A DNA stretch of 44,881 nt. Source: Thermoflexus hugenholtzii JAD2 (GTDB taxonomy: Bacteria > Chloroflexota > Anaerolineae > Thermoflexales > Thermoflexaceae). A model generated the notes under the pieces. That model was not told the origin of the DNA. It saw nothing but the letters and a program-made list of their open reading frames with translations, and did no database searches. The stretch is from the NCBI RefSeq assembly GCF_900187885.1, contig NZ_FYEK01000007.1, positions 1-44,881 of the forward strand, written 5' to 3'. Positions 31,826-40,061 of this stretch are shown here, piece by piece. Both the position numbers and the translations under genes were made by a program. How positions within the stretch are numbered: position 1 is the first letter of the stretch; the number at the start of each line of letters is the position of its first letter.

Positions 31826-34090
31826 TTATCCGCGACGGAACCAGTCCGGGGGTGGCTCCCAGTTCTCCGGGATGAGGAGGGGTCGAAGCCGGCCGCTGGC
31901 CTCCGGGGGACCGATGATCCCCAGCTCCTCCAGGCGGTCGATGAGGCGGGCCGCTTTGGGGTAGCCGATGCGCAGCTTCCGCTGGAGCAACGAAGTGGAA
32001 GCCCCGCGATGGCGCTTGATGACCTCCAGGGCCTCCCGCAGCAGGGCCTCCTCATCCATCTCCTCGCCCTCGATGCGGCTGACGGCACGCCCGCTGCCCA
32101 CCTCCAACGGGGTGACCATCCCCTCCCAGGGGGCGGGCTCCGGCCGCTCATCAGCGTAGCGCTCCTGCCAGAAGCGCACCACCCGCTCCACCTCGGCGTC
32201 GGAGACGTAGGCTCCCTGCACCCGCACCGGCTTCCCCTGGTCGGGCGGCAGGAAAAGCATGTCGCCCCGCCCCAGCAACGTCTCCGCCCCCGGCATGTCC
32301 AGGATCACCCGCGAGTCCACCGACGAAGCCACCGCAAAGGCAATCCGCGCCGGAAAGTTCGCCTTGATCAGCCCCGTCACCACGTCCACGCTCGGCCGCT
32401 GCGTGGCGATCACCAGATGAATCCCCGTCGCCCGCGCCATCTGCGCCAGCCGCGTGATGGTCCGCTCCACATCCACCGGCGCCGCCATCATGAGATCGGC
32501 CAGCTCATCGATGAACAGCACGATATACGGGAGCCGGGGCTCCCCGGCCGCCTCCGCCCGGGCGTTGAAATCGCTCAGGTTACGGGCGCCGACTGCCGCG
32601 AACTGCCGGTAGCGCTCCTCCATCTGTCGGGTCAGCCAGCGCAGCACCCCCACGATGCGCTCGATCTCGAACTCCACCTTCCCGTAAAGGTGCGGCAACC
32701 CATTCCACCGCACCAGCTCCACCATCTTAGGATCGATGAGGACCAGCCGCAGCTCCTCCGGGGTGTTGTTGTACACCAGGCAGGTGATCAGCGCGTTGAT
32801 GCACACCGACTTGCCTGAACCGGTGGTCCCGGCGATCAGCAGGTGCGGCATCGCCGCCAGGTCAGCCACCACCGGCCGGCCGGCCACATCCCGCCCCAGG
32901 GCGATGGCCAACGGGGAGCCCACCTTCCGGAACTCCGGAGAGGCGAGCAGCCCCCGCAAGCGCACCACGTGGATCTGCTGGTTCGGGACCTCGATGCCGA
33001 TCAGGCCGCGGCCGGGGACCGGCGCTTCGATGCGCAGGGAGGGCGCGGCCAGGGCGAGGGCGAGATCGTTGGCCAGGGCGGCGATCTGGGCCACCCGAAC
33101 CTTCTGGCGGCGCACCTCGCCTTCCGGACCCGGCCGTTCGATGTAGCCCGGCAGCAATCCAAACTGGGTGACCGCGGGGCCCTGGGTGGCCTCCACCACC
33201 CGGGCCTCCAGCCCGAACTGGCGGAGGGTCTCCTCGATAATGGCCGCCTTCCGCCGGATCTCCTCCGGGGAGGCCGCCGCCGGCTCCTCTTCCTCCAGCA
33301 GGTCCAGCGGCGGCAGCCGCCGATCCCGCTTGACCCGGGCGGGGCGGGAGGGCGAGGCGGTGACGATCTTCAGGTCCGTCGGGGCCGGCCGGGAAGGCTT
33401 GGGCGCAGGGGGCTTGGCAGGCGTCGGGGCCGGCTGAGGCGCCGGCGCGGCCGGCGCAGGGGCTTCCACCGGAGGCAGGGAAGGCCGTCCGGAGCGGGCC
33501 AGTGCGAGCCAGCCGCTCACCCCGGTCAGTCCGATCAGAAAGATCATCCCCACCCCCGGTCCCAGCGGTGCGGAGACCGCCGTCCACACCAGCCAGCCCA
33601 GGGTTCCCCCACCCTCGCCTCGCTCGATGATCTCCCAGGGCGCCCCGCCGTCCAGCAAGGCCAGGCCGTGGGCCAGGCCGAACAGCCCCAAGGAGGCGAC
33701 CTCCAGGGCCAGGAGGCGCCAGCCGTTCGGGAGCGGAGCCCGCCCCATCGTCCGCAAGAGGATCCAGCCCCCCATTCCGACCCAGATCAGGGCCACGGGG
33801 AGGCTGCCCCAACCGAAGAGGCGCCGCAGCAACCCGGCCCACAGATCGCTCCACCGCCCCGGGCTGAGCCCCAGCAAGGTCAGCCCCGAGAACAGCCCCA
33901 GGCCGATCAGCAGCCAGGCGACGATCTGCCGCTCCCGTCGCCCGAAGGACGGCGTGCCATACCAGCGGGGCGGGCCCAGACGGCGAACCCACTCCGGCAG
34001 CGTGGGCGAGGAGGACTGTCCGTTCCGGCCCGCGCGGGGCGGGCGATCGCGAGCCGGTCGGGCGTGGATCGTCCGCGTGCGCCGTTTCAT
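31826..34090 (-). CDS. ftsK: FtsK/SpoIIIE-type DNA translocase (copy 1)
   Basis: 754 residues. About four membrane helices (about 55-200), a Pro/Ala linker (to ~245), then the alpha/beta motor. Walker A is GTTGSGKS (about 421-428), Walker B YIVLFIDELADLMM, then ATGIHLVIATQRPSVDVVTG. The C-terminal winged-helix gamma domain is present (ALEVIKRHRGASTSLLQRKLRIGYPKAARLID), which reads KOPS/SRS-like signals. It pumps DNA through the division septum. A second complete FtsK lies 1.8 kb upstream; 224 bp of their motor regions are identical (32235-32458 here). Confidence 0.95.
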   Translation of the reverse strand: MKRRTRTIHARPARDRPPRAGRNGQSSSPTLPEWVRRLGPPRWYGTPSFGRRERQIVAWLLIGLGLFSGLTLLGLSPGRWSDLWAGLLRRLFGWGSLPVALIWVGMGGWILLRTMGRAPLPNGWRLLALEVASLGLFGLAHGLALLDGGAPWEIIERGEGGGTLGWLVWTAVSAPLGPGVGMIFLIGLTGVSGWLALARSGRPSLPPVEAPAPAAPAPQPAPTPAKPPAPKPSRPAPTDLKIVTASPSRPARVKRDRRLPPLDLLEEEEPAAASPEEIRRKAAIIEETLRQFGLEARVVEATQGPAVTQFGLLPGYIERPGPEGEVRRQKVRVAQIAALANDLALALAAPSLRIEAPVPGRGLIGIEVPNQQIHVVRLRGLLASPEFRKVGSPLAIALGRDVAGRPVVADLAAMPHLLIAGTTGSGKSVCINALITCLVYNNTPEELRLVLIDPKMVELVRWNGLPHLYGKVEFEIERIVGVLRWLTRQMEERYRQFAAVGARNLSDFNARAEAAGEPRLPYIVLFIDELADLMMAAPVDVERTITRLAQMARATGIHLVIATQRPSVDVVTGLIKANFPARIAFAVASSVDSRVILDMPGAETLLGRGDMLFLPPDQGKPVRVQGAYVSDAEVERVVRFWQERYADERPEPAPWEGMVTPLEVGSGRAVSRIEGEEMDEEALLREALEVIKRHRGASTSLLQRKLRIGYPKAARLIDRLEELGIIGPPEASGRLRPLLIPENWEPPPDWFRRG

Positions 34091-34115
34091 CCTGACCGAG
34101 ATCCTTCCGGATCCA

Positions 34116-35102
34116 TCAAACGTCGGCCTCCAGGCCGCGTCGGCTCAGCGCGATCCGCCGAGCCGCCGGGTCGATGCTCAGGATCCGAACCCGCACCCGC
34201 TGGCCCTCCCGCACCGCCTCCCGGGGATGGTCCACCGTCGCCCCCAGCTCCGAAATATGCAGAAGCCCTTCCACGCCTTCTTCCAGGCGGACGAAGGCCC
34301 CGAAATGCGTGACGGTGGTGACCACCCCCTCCACCACCTGGCCCACCCGATAACGTTGCGGGAGGGTCTCCCAGGGATCCGGCTGCAGACGCTTGAGGGA
34401 GAGCTGCACCCGGCGCTCCTGAGGGTTGACCTCCAGGACCAGCACCTCGAGCTCCTGGCCTGCGCGGACCACCTCCCCGGGGTCGTTGATCCGACCCCAG
34501 GACATCTCTGAGAGATGCAACAGCCCCTCAAACCCGCCCAGATCCACAAAGGCCCCAAAGGAGGTCACCTTGGTCACCACCCCGCGGCGGACCTGGCCGG
34601 GCCGCAGCTCGGCAAAGAGGGCCTCGACGCGGCGGGGATCCTGATGGGCCAGCCGTTCCGAGAGGACGAAGCGGCCGCCCACCTCATCGACCTCGATGGC
34701 CCGGACCTGCAGGGTCTGGCCGATATACCGGGCGAGGGCGGAGGCGCGGGAGGGCCCGTCCAGGGCGTTGGGGAAGTGCAGGAGATGAGAGGCGGGGACG
34801 AACCCTCTGGGCAACCCTTCGGCCTGGACGATCAGCCCGCCGCGGTTGTAGCCCACCACGGTGACGGTAAGGGGCTGGCCCGACTCCAGACAGGCCCGGG
34901 CAGCCCGCCAGTCCGGCTCCCCGGCCCCCAGATCCCAGGGCCCCGGCATCGGGATCGGGCGTCCCTGCCCCATCCCCAGGCCCTCCCAGATCTCTTCCGG
35001 CTCGGCCTCCGGGGCCGGCCATCGCGCGAACTCCCCCTGCTCCATCAGAGCTGTCCAGTATTCCTCCGAGGGCGGCACGTAACCCGGCTCGGTGACGCGC
35101 AT
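34116..35102 (-). CDS. S1 RNA-binding domain protein (ribosomal protein S1-like)
   Basis: 328 residues from ATG 35102 (GGAGGAG 7-8 nt upstream; an ATG 7 codons before has none). After a variable N-terminus come three S1 motifs: about 78-152 (LTVTVVGYNRGGLIVQAEGL), 169-240 (GVVTKVTSFGAFVDLGGFEG, HLSEMSWGRI) and 255-325 (GVVTTVTHFGAFVRLEEGVEG, HISELGA). This matches short bS1-type proteins that help mRNA bind the 30S, but the third-domain count is lower than in E. coli S1. It lies 26 nt upstream of ftsK copy 1. A TATAAT is at 35147-35152 on the minus strand with a poor -35. Confidence 0.88.
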   Translation of the reverse strand: MRVTEPGYVPPSEEYWTALMEQGEFARWPAPEAEPEEIWEGLGMGQGRPIPMPGPWDLGAGEPDWRAARACLESGQPLTVTVVGYNRGGLIVQAEGLPRGFVPASHLLHFPNALDGPSRASALARYIGQTLQVRAIEVDEVGGRFVLSERLAHQDPRRVEALFAELRPGQVRRGVVTKVTSFGAFVDLGGFEGLLHLSEMSWGRINDPGEVVRAGQELEVLVLEVNPQERRVQLSLKRLQPDPWETLPQRYRVGQVVEGVVTTVTHFGAFVRLEEGVEGLLHISELGATVDHPREAVREGQRVRVRILSIDPAARRIALSRRGLEADV

Positions 35103-35169
35103 TCGACGCTCCTCCTTCCCCAAGCCTGCGCTTCCTCCGTCAGCCCATTATAGCGCGGAGCGGGGAGGT

Positions 35170-35875
35170 CTATCCGAGGGCCAGCAAGAGCAGGGGAACA
35201 CCGAGGAAGGCGGTCAGGAAGAACCCGAGGAGCAGGGGATGCCTCAGCCCGCCCTCGAAGACGGCTGCGAGCAAGCGGCAGTAAGATGCGTAGCCCAGGG
35301 CGAGGATCCCCAGGGAGATCAAGCCAACGCTCAGGATCTCCGTCAGCACCCCACCCGCCGCGTCCAGGTTCCTCAGCATTAGGGCGGCGAAGAGGGTGTC
35401 TACGAAGGTGCTGATGTTGGCTCCCATCACGTAGGGGATCAGCCGCTCCCGACGGATCCCTCCGCGGGCGACAGAGGGGATCAGCAGCCCGATGGAGACG
35501 GACACGGACATGGTGAGAGCGGTGACAGCCAGGCCGACACGGAACATCGGCCACGGCGAATCGTCCGGGGATCGTTGCCGGGGGATCGCAAAACGGGCAG
35601 GCGGTATCGTGCGATCCAGTGGCTGCAACGCCAGGCCGATCAGGAAGAAACCCAGGAGGAACAGGCTGCCCCCCACCGTCTCCTCCGGAACGGGACGGCC
35701 GGCCGGGCGCCCCAGCCCGCCTTGCAGGGCCTGCTCCACCGCCGCCGCCAGCACGCGGACAGGGCTCCAGGGCGACGGAAGATCCAGCGGCAGCCGGACG
35801 GGAACCCAGCGGATCGGTGTGTGGGCGAGCAGGAGAAGCCCCAGGGCGATGGCAGGGAAAAGGGGAGCGCTCCCC
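35170..35875 (-). pseudogene. 5'-truncated Na/Pi-cotransporter-family membrane protein
   Basis: The frame from GTG 35754 gives 194 residues and stays open further back into the end of the FtsK copy 2 gene without a convincing start. Recognisable is the second half of an Na/Pi symporter: SVSVSIGLLIPSVARGG and YVMGANISTFVDTLFAAL match the conserved second repeat; before it lie LGLLLLAHTPIRWVPVRL and GGSLFLLGFFLIGLALQP. The first repeat with its QSSS motif, which full members (330+ residues) have, is missing because the upstream DNA is ftsK. Remnant or half-size protein; remnant preferred. Confidence 0.6.
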
Positions 35876-38167
35876 TCACGAGTCCTCGCCCGGATCCGAA
35901 GGAGGTTCCAGTCCCTCCAGGCCCCGCCAGCGGCTGCCCTCCTCCGGCGGGCCGATCCATCCGCGGGCTTCCATCAGGTCAATCAGGCGGGCCGCCCGGT
36001 TGTAGCCGATGCGCAGCTTGCGCTGGAGCAGCGAGATCGAGGCCCGTCGGTGAAGCCGCACGATCTCAATGGCCCGCTGCAGCAGGACCTCGTCGCTCTC
36101 AAGATCCCCCTCTTCCTCCGGCTCGCGCGCCGGCGGTTCGCGGACGGGCTCCGGGGCCGGCCGGGGGACACGCATCGGAGACGCCCGGCGTGCCGGGGCC
36201 GGTTGGGGGAGGCCCCGGATGCCCTTCCAGTACGTCACGACGCGTCGGATCTCCTCATCGGAGACGAAACATCCCTGGGCGCGGATGGGCTGGCCCTGGT
36301 CGGGCGGCAGGAAAAGCATGTCGCCCCGCCCCAGCAACGTCTCCGCCCCCGGCATGTCCAGGATCACCCGCGAGTCCACCGACGAAGCCACCGCAAAGGC
36401 AATCCGCGCCGGAAAGTTCGCCTTGATCAGCCCCGTCACCACGTCCACGCTCGGCCGCTGCGTGGCGATCACCAGATGAATCCCCGTCGCCCGCGCCATC
36501 TGCGCCAGCCGCGTGATCCGACGCTCGGTCTCCTCCGGCGCAGTGATCATGAGATCGGCCAGCTCGTCCACCACGATGACCAGGTAGGGGATGCGGGGCT
36601 CGCCCCGCTCCGCCATCCGCCGGTTGTAGTCAGCGATGTGCCGGACGCCGATGGCGGCGAACTGGCGGTAGCGCCGCTCCATCTCCCGCATGGCCTCCTG
36701 GAGCACGCGGGGAACCTTCTCGATCTCCACCACCACCGGCGTCCACAGATGGGGGATGCCGTTATAGGGCGTCAGCTCCACGCGCTTCGGGTCGATGAGG
36801 ATCAGCCGCAGGTCCTCGGGCGTGCAGGTGCACAGCAACGAAACCAGGATGGCGTTCAGGGCCACCGACTTCCCCGAGCCCGTCGCCCCAGCGATCAGCA
36901 GATGGGGCATCGCCGTAAGGTCGGCGACCAGGGGCTCCCCGGACACCGTCTGTCCCAGAGGGAGGCGCAGGGGAGAGGATATGGAGCGATACGCCTCGCT
37001 CTCCATCACATCCCGCAGGCGGACAAGGGCGGGGCGCTCGTTGGGGATCTCGATGCCCACCAGGCCCCGCCCGGGGATGGGTGCCAGCACGCGGACCGTG
37101 CGCGCGGACAGGGCCAGGGCGAGATCGTCAGCCAGGGCGGCGATCTGGGCCACTTTGACGCGGGTGGCCCGCCCGCCCCGGGAGATTTGGCCCGGCTCCA
37201 GGCCGAACAGGGTCACCGTCGGCCCGCGCTGGACCTCCACCACGCGGGCCTCCACCCCCAGGCTGCGCAGCGTCTCCTCGATGATCCGCGCCTTCTCCCG
37301 GAGCTCGCCCTCGTCGATCTCCACCTCCTCCCCCGGATCCAGGATCTCCTCCAGCCGGGGGAGGGTCCACTTCGGCCCCACCGAGGCGATGGGCAGCGGC
37401 ACCTCGAGGCGCTCCTCCTCCGGCTCCTCCTGGGCTTCAGGCCCCACCGAGGGAAGGGCCTCCGGCGCGCCCTCCCCCAGGATCCGCGGCGGGGGGTTTG
37501 GCGGGGCGGGAGGCGAAGCCGGCGGGGGAGGCGCAGGAGTCGGGCGGTGGATCCGAACCGCGCCCGCCGATGGCCGGATCGCCCGGAGGGAGCGAACCGC
37601 CCGGATCGCCCACTCCAGCGGGCGCTCCGGCGGGAGGCGGAAGGTCAGCATCAGGCCCGCCCAGAGTATGCCGAACCCGACCAGCCAGGTCCCGGCAGGG
37701 CCCAGGTTCTCTTGCAGGAGGCGAGCGAGGGTGGCCCCGGCCGCGCCCCCCGCCCCGCCGAGGAGATGAAGCGTCAGCAGAAGCCATCCGGAGAGAATGA
37801 GCAAGCCCGGGACCAGGGAGCGATGGGGACGAGGGGCCTGTTCGAAGCGCCGGATCAGGAGCCACGCCCCGCTGGCCGTCATCCCGAGGGGGAGGACGAA
37901 GACCCCTCCGCCGAGGAGAGCGATCAACACGTCCACCACCGGCTTCGGACCCAGGCTCAGCAGGCCGAGGCCCAGGAGGATCCCCCCCAGGAAAAGGATC
38001 AGGCCCAGCAGGTCCAGCTGTTGCTCCAGGGTGAGGGAGAACGGCCATGCGGGCCGGAACGGACGGACAGACGCCGGCTTGCGGGCGCCCCCGGCCTTCT
38101 CCCGGGCCTTCCCGCCGGCCTTGGCGCGTCGTCGTTCGGGAGCGGTCTGCTTCCGGAGGCGTGCCAA
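35876..38167 (-). CDS. ftsK: FtsK/SpoIIIE-type DNA translocase (copy 2)
   Basis: 763 residues. Basic N-terminal tail (RRRAKAGGKAREKAGGARK), about four membrane helices (about 48-190), a Pro/Glu-rich linker, then the motor with Walker A GATGSGKS (about 427-434) and YLVIVVDELADLMITAP. The gamma winged helix is present (IEIVRLHRRASISLLQRKLRIGYNRAARLID). Apart from a 224-bp block identical to copy 1 (36294-36517), the two genes are diverged, so the duplication is old. Which copy serves cell division cannot be told; both seem intact. Confidence 0.94.
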   Translation of the reverse strand: MARLRKQTAPERRRAKAGGKAREKAGGARKPASVRPFRPAWPFSLTLEQQLDLLGLILFLGGILLGLGLLSLGPKPVVDVLIALLGGGVFVLPLGMTASGAWLLIRRFEQAPRPHRSLVPGLLILSGWLLLTLHLLGGAGGAAGATLARLLQENLGPAGTWLVGFGILWAGLMLTFRLPPERPLEWAIRAVRSLRAIRPSAGAVRIHRPTPAPPPPASPPAPPNPPPRILGEGAPEALPSVGPEAQEEPEEERLEVPLPIASVGPKWTLPRLEEILDPGEEVEIDEGELREKARIIEETLRSLGVEARVVEVQRGPTVTLFGLEPGQISRGGRATRVKVAQIAALADDLALALSARTVRVLAPIPGRGLVGIEIPNERPALVRLRDVMESEAYRSISSPLRLPLGQTVSGEPLVADLTAMPHLLIAGATGSGKSVALNAILVSLLCTCTPEDLRLILIDPKRVELTPYNGIPHLWTPVVVEIEKVPRVLQEAMREMERRYRQFAAIGVRHIADYNRRMAERGEPRIPYLVIVVDELADLMITAPEETERRITRLAQMARATGIHLVIATQRPSVDVVTGLIKANFPARIAFAVASSVDSRVILDMPGAETLLGRGDMLFLPPDQGQPIRAQGCFVSDEEIRRVVTYWKGIRGLPQPAPARRASPMRVPRPAPEPVREPPAREPEEEGDLESDEVLLQRAIEIVRLHRRASISLLQRKLRIGYNRAARLIDLMEARGWIGPPEEGSRWRGLEGLEPPSDPGEDS

Positions 38168-38295
38168 AACGCTATCCCTCTCTCAGATCCAGAATCCGTG
38201 AGTGGGCATCCGCCCGTATCGGGGAGATCATCGTCGATGTCCCCCTTCTCCCCCATTTGGGCGCGCACCACGAGGAAAGCCGGGGATCCAGCCAC

Positions 38296-39354
38296 CTACT
38301 GCCAGATCCCCGGGATGGGCGTCCCGCACCGATAGCAGGTCCCTCGCCCGCTGAGGTGATCGAATAGGATCCGAAAGCCGTGGCGGGCGATGAGCAGGGC
38401 GTCGCAGTTCGGGCAGTACGTGTTCTCGAAAGGCCCCACCCGGCCCGGCAGGTTGCCCGCGTAAACGTAGCGCAGGCCGGCGGCCTTCCCGATCTCCGCC
38501 GCCCGGATCAGCGTCCGGGCCGGCGTCCAGTCCCGATCGGTCATCTTGTAATCCGGATGGAAGGCCGTCACATGCCATGGGATGTCCGGCGAGATGGAGG
38601 CCAGGAACTCGGCCGCCTCCCGCAGCTCCTCGTCGGAGTCGTTGAAGCCCGGCACCACCAGGGTGACCACCTCCAGCCACAGGCCGCTCTCATAGACCAT
38701 GCGGATGCCTTCCAGGACGTTCTTCAGGGGCATCCCCAGGGCCCGGTAGTTTTTGTCGCGCATGCTCTTGAGGTCGATCTTGTAGCCGACCAGGTAAGGG
38801 CGGAGATACGCCAGCACCTCCCGGGTGAGGTTGCCGTTGGAGACGTAGATGCACCGCAGGCCCTGGGCGACCGCCTCCTTAAAGATGGCCACCGCCCACT
38901 CCGAGGTGATCAGCGGCTCGTTATACGAGCTCCCCACCAGCTGCGCGCCATACCGCTTCGCCAGGGCCACCAGCTGCTGGGGCGTGACCTCCTCCGGCAT
39001 CACCCCCGCGGCCGGATCGCGAAGGGCCTGGGAAGTTAACCAGTTTTGACAATAACTACAATGCAGATCGCAACCTAACATCCCGAAAGTGAGCGTGTAA
39101 GAGCCGGGGAGGATATGAAAGAACGGTTTCTTCTCCGTGGGGTCCACCTGGAGGGCGGCCACATATCCCCAGGGGACGTAGAGGGTGCCATCCCGGTTGA
39201 AGCGGACCTGGCAGATCCCCCGCCGGCCGGGACGGATCAAACAACGGTGGCCACAGGCGTAACAGCGCACCGAGCCGTCCGGGAGCCGCTCGTAGAGCTC
39301 GCCGGGCCGGGTCAACGCATCCAGCACTTCCGCCAGCGTCCGAACCTCCGCCAT
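38296..39354 (-). CDS. AmmeMemoRadiSam-type radical SAM protein
   Basis: 352 residues from ATG 39354; an upstream ATG at 39450 would add an unconserved basic stretch and lacks a ribosome site. The radical SAM cluster motif is CDLHCSYCQ (about 105-113), preceded by RCYACGHRCLIRPGRRGICQVR and followed by GSSYNEPLI, YVSNGNL and YKIDLKSM. The C-terminus has more cysteines (YCPNCDALL; CYRCGTPIPG), a rubredoxin-like zinc or iron site. This is the RadiSam member of the AMMECR1-Memo-RadiSam trio; its substrate is unknown. The other two members are not in the window. Confidence 0.9.
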   Translation of the reverse strand: MAEVRTLAEVLDALTRPGELYERLPDGSVRCYACGHRCLIRPGRRGICQVRFNRDGTLYVPWGYVAALQVDPTEKKPFFHILPGSYTLTFGMLGCDLHCSYCQNWLTSQALRDPAAGVMPEEVTPQQLVALAKRYGAQLVGSSYNEPLITSEWAVAIFKEAVAQGLRCIYVSNGNLTREVLAYLRPYLVGYKIDLKSMRDKNYRALGMPLKNVLEGIRMVYESGLWLEVVTLVVPGFNDSDEELREAAEFLASISPDIPWHVTAFHPDYKMTDRDWTPARTLIRAAEIGKAAGLRYVYAGNLPGRVGPFENTYCPNCDALLIARHGFRILFDHLSGRGTCYRCGTPIPGIWQ

Positions 39355-39448
39355 CGCCCACCCCTTTCTCCGAGCGCCCTTTTCCCTCGGGAGGAAAGGC
39401 TTCCAGGCCTGAGGGAAAGCATGAGAGAGACACCCGCGCTCTCCTCTC

Positions 39449-39454
39449 ATTTTA
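39449..39454 (-). promoter_or_regulatory. possible -10 box of the radical SAM gene
   Basis: TAAAAT on the minus strand, about 95 nt before ATG 39354, in a short AT-rich patch. The -35 region (TGACCC with a 17-bp spacer) is a poor match. Confidence 0.35.
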
Positions 39455-39490
39455 AACCCAAGGGGCCGGCCGGGTCACTTCCCACGCGAG

Positions 39491-39514
39491 AGGACAACTG
39501 TTCGCAGTTGTCCT
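39491..39514. repeat. perfect inverted repeat with TTCG loop
   Basis: AGGACAACTG and CAGTTGTCCT form a perfect 10-bp stem around TTCG, in the gap between the DUF411 and radical SAM genes. It looks like a stable RNA hairpin at the 3' end of the copper operon, but no T-run follows on either strand. It might be a dispersed intergenic repeat. Confidence 0.55.
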
Positions 39515-39544
39515 ACAAGGCGGCGAGGCCCGGAAAGCGGGCGT

Positions 39545-40024
39545 TCACCACGGCATCCAGGGATGAGCGGCGCCATCCGGGGCGATGAGGTAGAGGGTCA
39601 ACGGCCCCGTCCGGGCGCCGCCCATCCCGGGGGAGCCCGGCGGCATGCCGGGGAGGGCGATCCCGAGGGCCGAGGGGCGTTCCGCCCACAGGCGGGCGAT
39701 GGCCTCCACCGGCACGTGGCCCTCGACCGCATACGGACCGATCCGGGCCGTGTGGCAGCTCCACATCGCCTCCGGGATCCCCCATCGCCGCTTGAGGGGC
39801 TCCAGGTCATCCTGCTCCACCACGTGGACCGCGAGGCCATGGCCCCGGAGATACCGGACATATTCCTCACAGCAGCCACAGGTGGGGGTCTTGTAGACGG
39901 TGATCACCTCCCCGCCCAGCCCGCCCGGCGGACGCGCCGGGGCGGAGGTGCCGCATCCTGTGAGGATGAGAATTCCGAGAATACCGAGCGCCAGGCCGCG
40001 CCCTCCGATCCCCCGAATGGACAT
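39545..40024 (-). CDS. DUF411 metal-binding lipoprotein
   Basis: 159 residues from ATG 40024 (GGAGG 7 nt upstream; ATG at 40051 has none). A lipoprotein signal ends in the lipobox LTGC (Cys24). The mature part is DUF411: KTPTCGCCEEYVRYLRGHGL, EAMWSCHTARIGPYAVEGHVP, ARLWAERPSALGIALPGMPPGSPGM. The CGCC and the later Cys/His are the expected metal ligands. DUF411 proteins are found with copper (or other soft metal) resistance systems. It is last in the CsoR-CopZ-(thioredoxin-like)-CopA operon and likely captures copper outside the membrane. Confidence 0.88.
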   Translation of the reverse strand: MSIRGIGGRGLALGILGILILTGCGTSAPARPPGGLGGEVITVYKTPTCGCCEEYVRYLRGHGLAVHVVEQDDLEPLKRRWGIPEAMWSCHTARIGPYAVEGHVPVEAIARLWAERPSALGIALPGMPPGSPGMGGARTGPLTLYLIAPDGAAHPWMPW

Positions 40025-40061
40025 GGTGCACCTCCGCAAGATGTCCGCCATCTACCTCCCC

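Noticed and set aside
35492-38335. 947-codon plus-strand open frame opposite ftsK copy 2
   Set aside because: Antisense shadow; the minus strand encodes a complete FtsK with all motifs.
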